A DNA stretch of 10,977 nt, from positions 1-10,977 of the forward strand of contig CAJFPH010000087.1 in the NCBI GenBank assembly GCA_904398645.1. The letters run 5' to 3'. Below are positions 5,513 to 10,977 of this stretch, one piece after another; the first letter of the stretch is position 1; every line of letters starts with the position of its first letter. Under the pieces are notes generated by a model. The model had not been told where the DNA came from, did no database searches, and was given only the letters and a program-made list of their open reading frames with translations. This DNA comes from Allobutyricicoccus pentlandensis. Its GTDB lineage: Bacteria; Bacillota; Clostridia; Oscillospirales; QAMX01. A program made the position numbers and the translations under genes.

Positions 5513-5714
5513 CCAAAATCGGCATGGAGTCTGGAAGAATGACGTGTCACTTGTCGTTCTTTTGCTTTGGGTTACATTTGGGTTGAAATATGGCTTTCAT
5601 CCCCTGAATCTGGTGACAAAAACAGGGCTTGCAGAGGATCCTGATACTTTGGCCGTATATGGCGCTGTACGGTTGTAAGGTTACCGGAAAATGTAAAATC
5701 AGGATACGCGGCTC
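5513..5714 (+). promoter_or_regulatory. Approximately 200-base leader of hppA with possible regulatory structure
   Basis: Near the 5' end, AAGAATGAC (5535-5543) pairs with GTCGTTCTT (5553-5561), one G-U pair, followed by TTG: a weak terminator-like hairpin. A GTGAC at 5509-5513 could compete for the GTCAC in its loop. At the 3' end, ATCCTGAT (5638-5645) is complementary over 8 bases to ATCAGGAT (5698-5705), which contains the AGGA that would serve as ribosome site for the ATG at 5715. A 20-codon ORF from ATG 5524 has no ribosome site. I do not recognise a known riboswitch class. Regulation is inferred only. Confidence 0.35.
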
Positions 5715-7859
5715 ATGTTCGCTTTTGGTACATTATACGGAACAAGTTCCGTGAAGAGAGGACTGAATGTATTGGAACCCACGCTGTCGATTATTTATGC
5801 CATTTGTTTTTTCACGATATTGATAGCAGCAGCCTTTGTTGTATATCTGTATCTGTGGCTCAAGCGGCAAGAAACGGTGAACAAAAAAATTGCAGAAGTT
5901 TCTGACTTAATAAAAGCCGGCGCCGCGACTTTTATGAACCGGGAATATAAGATACTGGCAATTTTTGCTCTGGTTGCAGCAATTGCGATTTTTCTTTTCC
6001 TGCCGACGCCCGTATGGACGGGAAATATTGTAAAAAATATTTCCATGACGATTGCCTATGTGGCGGGAACCGTTTTTTCCGCAATAGCTGGAAAAATCGG
6101 TATTCTTGTCGCAACTCTTTCAAATGGCCGCTGTGCGGAAGGCGCGCAAAAGGGCATTAAACCGGCCTTTTTGATTGGTTTCCGCGGAGGGGCTGTTATG
6201 GGTCTTGCCGTGGTTGGTTTCTGCATTTTGGGCGTTATGGGCGTTTTAATGCTGACGTCGGATGCCACAATTCTGCTGGGCTTTTCCTTTGGCGCAAGTT
6301 CTCTGGCGCTGTTTGCAAAGGCTGGCGGCGGTATTTTTACAAAGACTGCCGACGTGTCTGCTGATCTGACCGGAAAGGTAGAACTGGGAATTCCGGAGGA
6401 TGATCCGAGAAATCCCGCCGTTATTGCCGATAACGTTGGCGACAACGTTGGCGACGTGGCTGGCATGGGCGCCGATCTGTTTGACTCCAATGTTGCCGCT
6501 ATGACGTCTGCACTGGTTATTGCGCAGTCTTTGAGCGGTAATACGACAGCCAATACGGCGATGGTATTCTGTTATTCCGCAATCGGCCTGCTTTCATCAA
6601 TATTTGGCATTGCCTCTGCCAGGATCGGAAAGCATGGAAATCCGACTCGTGCGCTCAACTCCTGTACCTATTTGACAACCGCCATTTTTATTGTGCTCAC
6701 GGCGCTTGCGACGGCGCTGTTTGAGGGCTTTGAGTGGCGCGTGTGGGGCGCCTCTGTCGTGGGCTTGGTAGTCGGTGTGATTATCGGTATTACGACGGAC
6801 TATTTTACGGACGATACCAAACCGATTGTCCGGAAAGTGGCGCATGCATCCCAATCGGGTTCCGCTTTTACCATTTTGTCCGGTATTTCCTACGGCTTTA
6901 TTTCTGCGCTTCCCGCGATGGTTGGTATTGCCATTTCCGCGCTGACGGCGTATAAGCTGTGCGAACCGCTTGGAGACGGCTATGCGATCTTTGGCATTTC
7001 CATGGCTGCTGTCGGCATGCTTTCCATTGTTGGAATGATTATCAGTAATGATGCCTATGGTCCCATCGTAGACAATGCGCGCGGCCTTGCGGAGATGGGT
7101 TCGCTGGGTGATGAGACCATACAGATTGCCGACGAACTGGATAGCGCTGGTAACACAGTTAAGGCAATTACAAAGGGCTTTGCCATTGGCGCTGCAGGTC
7201 TTACAGTCATCTCTCTTCTGGGCGCCTATATGTCTGAGGTAAACGGATATCTGGCTGAAGCGGGCAAGGAACTCTTGACCGGATTTGACATCATGGATCC
7301 AACAGTTTTCTTCGGCATTTTGGTTGGCGCTGCGATTCCGGCTGTTTTCTCTGCCATGCTGATCCTGGGCGTCGACAAAAATGCACAGCGTATGGTTGCT
7401 GAAATTCACCGCCAGTTTAAAGAGATTGTTGGCCTGCGTGAGGGTAAAGAGGGCGTGCGCCCGGATTACGACAAATGTATCGGTATTGCCACGCAGGGCG
7501 CTTTGAAGGAACTGATCCCCGCGGGACTGGTAGCAATCATTGCGACGATGATTGTTGGCTTTATCGGCGGTGTTTCTGCCATAGGCGGATTCTTACTTGG
7601 AAATATTGTAAGCGGCTTGCTCCTTGCCCTCTTCATGTCCAATTCCGGCGGTCTTTGGGACAACGCGAAGAAGTACGTCGAGGCGGGAAATGAAGGCGGA
7701 AAGGGTTCTCCTGCGCACAAGGCGGCTGTTACAGGCGATACGGTGGGAGATCCGTTTAAAGATACGGCCGGTCCTTCTATCAATACACAGATCACGGTCG
7801 TATCTCTGGTCGCTTCCCTGATGTCTGCGCTTTTTGTGGCGTTTTCCATCATGGGTTAA
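5715..7859 (+). CDS. hppA: Membrane-bound proton-pumping pyrophosphatase, K+-independent type
   Basis: A 714-residue polytopic membrane protein that couples hydrolysis of pyrophosphate to ion export. Diagnostic motifs are present: DVSADLTGKVE at 213-223 (the D-x7-K-x-E signature), DNVGDNVGD at 239-247 followed by VAGMGADLFDS, VDNARGLAEM at 452-461, and the C-terminal GDTVGDPFKDTAGPS at 674-688. In the subtype-deciding segment GNTVKAITKG (479-488), Lys483 and Thr486 stand where K+-dependent enzymes have Ala and Gly/Ala. This marks the K+-independent family, known so far as proton pumps. The start is uncertain: ATG 5715 has a weak AGGA 10 bases before it, while TTG 5772 (residue 20) has GAGAGGA (5756-5762) upstream and would begin the protein at LEPTLSII, closer to relatives. 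Perfect promoter upstream, two terminators downstream, monocistronic. Confidence 0.95.
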   Translation: MFAFGTLYGTSSVKRGLNVLEPTLSIIYAICFFTILIAAAFVVYLYLWLKRQETVNKKIAEVSDLIKAGAATFMNREYKILAIFALVAAIAIFLFLPTPVWTGNIVKNISMTIAYVAGTVFSAIAGKIGILVATLSNGRCAEGAQKGIKPAFLIGFRGGAVMGLAVVGFCILGVMGVLMLTSDATILLGFSFGASSLALFAKAGGGIFTKTADVSADLTGKVELGIPEDDPRNPAVIADNVGDNVGDVAGMGADLFDSNVAAMTSALVIAQSLSGNTTANTAMVFCYSAIGLLSSIFGIASARIGKHGNPTRALNSCTYLTTAIFIVLTALATALFEGFEWRVWGASVVGLVVGVIIGITTDYFTDDTKPIVRKVAHASQSGSAFTILSGISYGFISALPAMVGIAISALTAYKLCEPLGDGYAIFGISMAAVGMLSIVGMIISNDAYGPIVDNARGLAEMGSLGDETIQIADELDSAGNTVKAITKGFAIGAAGLTVISLLGAYMSEVNGYLAEAGKELLTGFDIMDPTVFFGILVGAAIPAVFSAMLILGVDKNAQRMVAEIHRQFKEIVGLREGKEGVRPDYDKCIGIATQGALKELIPAGLVAIIATMIVGFIGGVSAIGGFLLGNIVSGLLLALFMSNSGGLWDNAKKYVEAGNEGGKGSPAHKAAVTGDTVGDPFKDTAGPSINTQITVVSLVASLMSALFVAFSIMG

Positions 7860-7893
7860 GTCTTTATATATAAAAAAGTATATCGTATTTTGT

Positions 7894-7929
7894 AAAAACT
7901 CCAGGCGTTCAGAAACGCCTGGAGTTTTT
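7894..7929 (+). terminator. Intrinsic terminator of hppA
   Basis: AAAAACTCCAGGCGTT (7894-7909) pairs perfectly with AACGCCTGGAGTTTTT (7914-7929), 16 bp with a 4-base loop, the 3' arm ending in five T. The A/T arms make it usable in both directions. It begins 35 bases after the hppA stop. Confidence 0.93.
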
Positions 7930-7974
7930 GATAATTTGATCAAATATTGTGAAAAAATGATCGCTATATTTATC

Positions 7975-8014
7975 AAAATGCCTCAAATTTCGTCGAATCG
8001 CGAGGCGTTTTCTT
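7975..8014 (+). terminator. Second, weaker hairpin terminator after hppA
   Basis: AAAATGCCTC (7975-7984) pairs with GAGGCGTTTT (8002-8011), with one G-U pair and a 17-base loop, followed by CTTT. With A and T arms it could work on either strand. It probably backs up the first terminator and insulates the downstream promoter. A 12-base perfect palindrome, ATTTGATCAAAT (7934-7945), lies between the two hairpins; its meaning is unknown. Confidence 0.55.
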
Positions 8015-8026
8015 TCATATTGGAGA

Positions 8027-8055
8027 TAGACAAATTTTTTGTGTTTTAATATAAT
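8027..8055 (+). promoter_or_regulatory. Promoter of the activase-related gene
   Basis: TAGACA (8027-8032), a 17-base spacer and a perfect TATAAT (8050-8055). A start near 8062 gives a leader of about 113 bases. A second TATAAT at 8073-8078 lacks a suitable -35. No recognisable leader structure. Confidence 0.7.
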
Positions 8056-8174
8056 ATTTATATCGGGTTTTTTATAATACTGTGCGGGAATCAGGTTTTA
8101 TCGTATTGCCTGTGAATTGAGAACAGTTACAAGATATGTTTATGAGAATGCATGGAATCACTGAGGGAGAGGCT

Positions 8175-10977
8175 ATGAGAATTGGACTCGATATTGGATC
8201 GACGACGGCCAAAGTGGCGGTTCTGGACACGGAATGCAACCTCCTTTATTCCGACTATCGGCGCCATTACAGTCAGGTGGCTGATGCAATTACAGCGCTG
8301 ATTCAAGAGGTTCGAGACCGTTTTCCGGATGAACGTGGTGCCTCTTTTGCCATGAGCGGGAGCGCCGGCATGGGGCTGGCTGAAAAGTGCGGGATACCGT
8401 TTGTACAGGAGGTATATGCCACACGTTTGTGTGCCGAGAAGATGGTGCCGGATGCGGACGTGATTATTGAATTGGGCGGCGAAGATGCCAAGATTATTTT
8501 TTTAAAAGGTATTCCCGACGCACGTATGAACGGGAGCTGTGCAGGAGGCACGGGTGCGTTCCTCGATCAGATGGCGACACTTTTAGGCGTTACGACAGAA
8601 GGCCTGAATCAGCTGGCAAAGAATTATGAGAAGGTTTATACAATTGCAAGCCGCTGTGGCGTTTTTGCCAAAAGCGACGTGCAGCCGCTCATTAACCAGG
8701 GTGCACGCGATAGCGACATTGCGGAGAGTATTTTGCAGGCCGTGGTCAATCAGACGATCAGCGGACTGGCGCAGGGCCGCCCGATTCGGGGGAAGGTGCT
8801 TTATTTAGGCGGGCCTCTGACATTTTTGGATGAGCTGCGGTATGCCTTTGACAGGACGCTGAAGCTGTGCGGCGTCTGTCCGGAGCATAGCCTATATTAT
8901 GTGGCAATGGGTGCTGCGGAAAATGCCGATGTGGATTTTACGTTTGAGGGAATTCTGCATGAGCTTGCCGTTCACCAGAAAGATATAAATTTTGCCCATA
9001 TGCCGCCTCTTTTCCAGAATGAGGCCGAATATCGGGCTTTTTGTGCCCGTCATGCGCGGACAAAGGTCAAACGCGGCGCAATGCCGCCTGCAGACGGGCG
9101 CGTGTATCTGGGCGTAGATGCAGGGAGTACGACCGTAAAGTTTGCCGTCATTGGAACTGATGGGGCACTTTTGGACGAACGCTATGAAAGCAACAGCGGG
9201 AATCCTGTTCCGCGCGTCCGCGCATATCTGGAGGATCTCTATACACGCTATCCGGATATCCGTATTTGCGGCAGTGCGTCGACCGGTTACGGGGAGGACC
9301 TGATCCGTAACGCTTTTTCACTGGACTTTGGGGTTGTGGAGACGGTTGCCCATTTAATAGCCGCAAAAGAACTGGAACCGGATGTTGACTTTATTCTGGA
9401 TATCGGCGGCCAGGATATGAAATGCTTAAAGATTCATAATGGTGTGATTGATAATATCTATTTAAACGAGGCGTGTTCAAGCGGTTGCGGCAGCTTTTTG
9501 CAGACGTTTGCAAGTGCGCTTGGTATGGATATTGCGGAATTTGCAAAGCTTGGTATTTATGCCGACAGCCCGGTTGACTTGGGTAGCCGCTGTACGGTTT
9601 TTATGAATTCTTCTGTTAAACAGGCGCAAAAGGATGGCGCGTCTTTGCAAAATATCAGTGCCGGACTATCCGTCAGTATTATTAAAAATGCGCTTTATAA
9701 GGTCATCCGCGTTAGCAGTGCGGAGTCGCTTGGAAAGCATGTCGTGGTGCAGGGCGGTACGTTTTATAACGACTGCGTCCTGCGGACGCTGGAACGCGAA
9801 CTGGGTACCGACGTCGTGCGCCCGGATATATCGGGTTTGATGGGTGCGTACGGTGCAGCGCTGTACGCGCGCGACCATGCAGCAGAGGTCTCTTCCACAT
9901 TAGGACCGGAGCAGCTTGCGGCTTTTACGCATGAGTCGCGTCCGGTGACTTGCAGCGGCTGTGAAAATCACTGCCGTTTGACAATCAACACGTTCAGTGG
10001 GGGCAGGCGCTATATCAGCGGTAACCGCTGTGAGCGTCCGGTCACAAGCAGAAAATCGGATGACGGCTTGAATTTGTACGCTTATAAGAGACATTCTTTG
10101 GAGTCCTATGCACCACAGCCGGGAAAACGCGGAAAAGTGGGGATTCCGCTTGGCCTAAATATGTATGAACAGCTTCCTTTCTGGCATACCTTTTTTACGA
10201 AGCTTGGGTTTGAAGTAGTAACAAGCCCGGTATCCAGCCGCGCGTTGTATGTCGAGGGCCAGGATACCATCCCGAGCGATACGGTCTGTTTCCCTGCCAA
10301 GCTGATGCATGGCCATGTTCGAGCGTTGGTGCGCGAAGGCTGTGAGACAATTTTCTATCCCTGCATGAGTTATAATCTGGACGAGGGAATGGGAGATAAC
10401 TGCTTTAACTGTCCGATTGTGGCATATTACCCGGAAGTACTGGCAGCGAATGTGCCGGAACTGCGAGATGTGCGTTTTATTCACGGCTACGTTGGTTTGC
10501 ACCGGCCTAGAAATGTGCCGCGTAAATTATGGGAGATGCTGTATCGCGATTTTTATATTCCTTTGCCGCAGATACGTGCAGCGGTGCACGCCGCCTATGC
10601 CGCTTATCAAGAACATATGGCGAAAATTGCCGCCGAAGGTGAACGCGTCATTGCCGCTGCGCGGGAGGAGGGGAAGCCAATTATTGTACTGGCCGGCCGG
10701 CCGTATCACATTGACCCGGAAATTAACCACGGTATGGACCGCCTGATTACTGGTATGGGTATGGCGGTTGTTTCAGAGGATGCGCTGCGCGGGCTTACCG
10801 GTGCGCCGCCGCGTGTGCAGGTTTTGAATCAGTGGACGTACCATAGCAGGCTGTATGCGGCTGCGGAGTATGTTGCAGGGCAGAAGGATATGCAGTTTGT
10901 CCAGCTGGTGAGCTTTGGATGCGGCTGCGACGCAATTACGACGGATGAATGCCGCAGAATCCTTGAAGAAAGTGGAA
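8175..10977 (+). CDS. 2-hydroxyacyl-CoA dehydratase activase-related protein, multidomain, truncated by the window end
   Basis: The frame stays open for 934 codons to the edge; full-length relatives are around 1400 residues. Residues 1-260 form one BadF/BadG-type ASKHA ATPase: DIGSTTAKVAVLD at 6-18, GGEDAKI at 101-107, Cys122 in SCAGGTGAFLD, Cys161 in SRCGVFAKSD. Residues 308-566 form a second: VDAGSTTVKFAVI, DIGGQDMKCLKI at 409-420, Cys434/438 in NEACSSGCGSFL, Cys473 in SRCTVF. Paired cysteines of this kind bind a [4Fe-4S] cluster in the homodimeric HgdC activase, which drives ATP-dependent electron transfer to the dehydratase. From 593 a Cys-rich module (593, 596, 600, 619) leads into a DUF2229-like region with Cys705, 730, 743, 746, 916 and 918. 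Start 8175 has AGGGAG (8164-8169) 5 bases before it; in-frame ATGs at 8136, 8142 and 8148 have none. The physiological substrate is unknown. Own promoter; downstream context not visible. Confidence 0.92.
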   Translation, partial: MRIGLDIGSTTAKVAVLDTECNLLYSDYRRHYSQVADAITALIQEVRDRFPDERGASFAMSGSAGMGLAEKCGIPFVQEVYATRLCAEKMVPDADVIIELGGEDAKIIFLKGIPDARMNGSCAGGTGAFLDQMATLLGVTTEGLNQLAKNYEKVYTIASRCGVFAKSDVQPLINQGARDSDIAESILQAVVNQTISGLAQGRPIRGKVLYLGGPLTFLDELRYAFDRTLKLCGVCPEHSLYYVAMGAAENADVDFTFEGILHELAVHQKDINFAHMPPLFQNEAEYRAFCARHARTKVKRGAMPPADGRVYLGVDAGSTTVKFAVIGTDGALLDERYESNSGNPVPRVRAYLEDLYTRYPDIRICGSASTGYGEDLIRNAFSLDFGVVETVAHLIAAKELEPDVDFILDIGGQDMKCLKIHNGVIDNIYLNEACSSGCGSFLQTFASALGMDIAEFAKLGIYADSPVDLGSRCTVFMNSSVKQAQKDGASLQNISAGLSVSIIKNALYKVIRVSSAESLGKHVVVQGGTFYNDCVLRTLERELGTDVVRPDISGLMGAYGAALYARDHAAEVSSTLGPEQLAAFTHESRPVTCSGCENHCRLTINTFSGGRRYISGNRCERPVTSRKSDDGLNLYAYKRHSLESYAPQPGKRGKVGIPLGLNMYEQLPFWHTFFTKLGFEVVTSPVSSRALYVEGQDTIPSDTVCFPAKLMHGHVRALVREGCETIFYPCMSYNLDEGMGDNCFNCPIVAYYPEVLAANVPELRDVRFIHGYVGLHRPRNVPRKLWEMLYRDFYIPLPQIRAAVHAAYAAYQEHMAKIAAEGERVIAAAREEGKPIIVLAGRPYHIDPEINHGMDRLITGMGMAVVSEDALRGLTGAPPRVQVLNQWTYHSRLYAAAEYVAGQKDMQFVQLVSFGCGCDAITTDECRRILEESG

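Noticed and set aside
5524..5586. 20-codon ORF in the hppA leader as a leader peptide
   Set aside because: It has no Shine-Dalgarno and no run of regulatory codons typical of attenuation peptides.
6597..7409. Minus-strand 270-codon ORF inside hppA
   Set aside because: It is wholly antisense to a strongly conserved gene, its composition is His/Arg/Asn-rich as expected of a shadow frame, and it has no family resemblance.

Overview
The window looks like chromosome of an anaerobic Firmicute of the Clostridia or a related class. The evidence is strong AGGAGG-type ribosome binding sites, sigma-A style promoters, a membrane H+-pyrophosphatase, and a giant protein related to 2-hydroxyacyl-CoA dehydratase activases, a family typical of amino-acid-fermenting anaerobes. 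I cannot name the genus.

Layout. (1) Bases 1 to about 1097 are visibly AT-richer and carry only very small plus-strand genes: a Cys-rich probable zinc-finger protein, a possible 34-residue coupled ORF, a 79-residue protein and a 47-residue protein. This segment ends exactly at a 23-base copy of the 3' end of a tRNA, from T54 to CCA with discriminator G, most likely tRNA-Ser. No tRNA body precedes it, and a strong terminator follows. I read this as the distal attachment site of an integrated element (prophage or ICE) lying to the left, with host chromosome to the right. No integrase is in the window. (2) A minus-strand UvrA-like ATPase without the UvrB-binding domain (1295-3811) has its own promoter. 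(3) An intergenic region carries an unexplained hairpin and tandem-repeat locus behind an extended -10 promoter. It is followed by a tRNA-Gly(CCC) gene with a near-perfect promoter and terminator. (4) A minus-strand tributyrin-esterase-like alpha/beta hydrolase has alanine where the nucleophilic serine should be. (5) A consensus promoter and an approximately 200-base leader precede hppA, a membrane pyrophosphatase with the K+-independent signature, closed by two consecutive hairpin terminators. (6) The first 934 codons of a multidomain CoA-dehydratase-activase-related protein run off the right edge.

Apart from the small element genes, each gene appears to be its own transcription unit, so no multi-gene pathway is visible. 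The hydrogen-pumping pyrophosphatase and the activase-like protein both suit an energy-limited fermentative anaerobe, but they are not co-transcribed. I see no clear new multi-gene system. The points most worth a second look are the tRNA-Ser attachment site, the serine-less esterase, and the small hairpin locus at 3983-4070.
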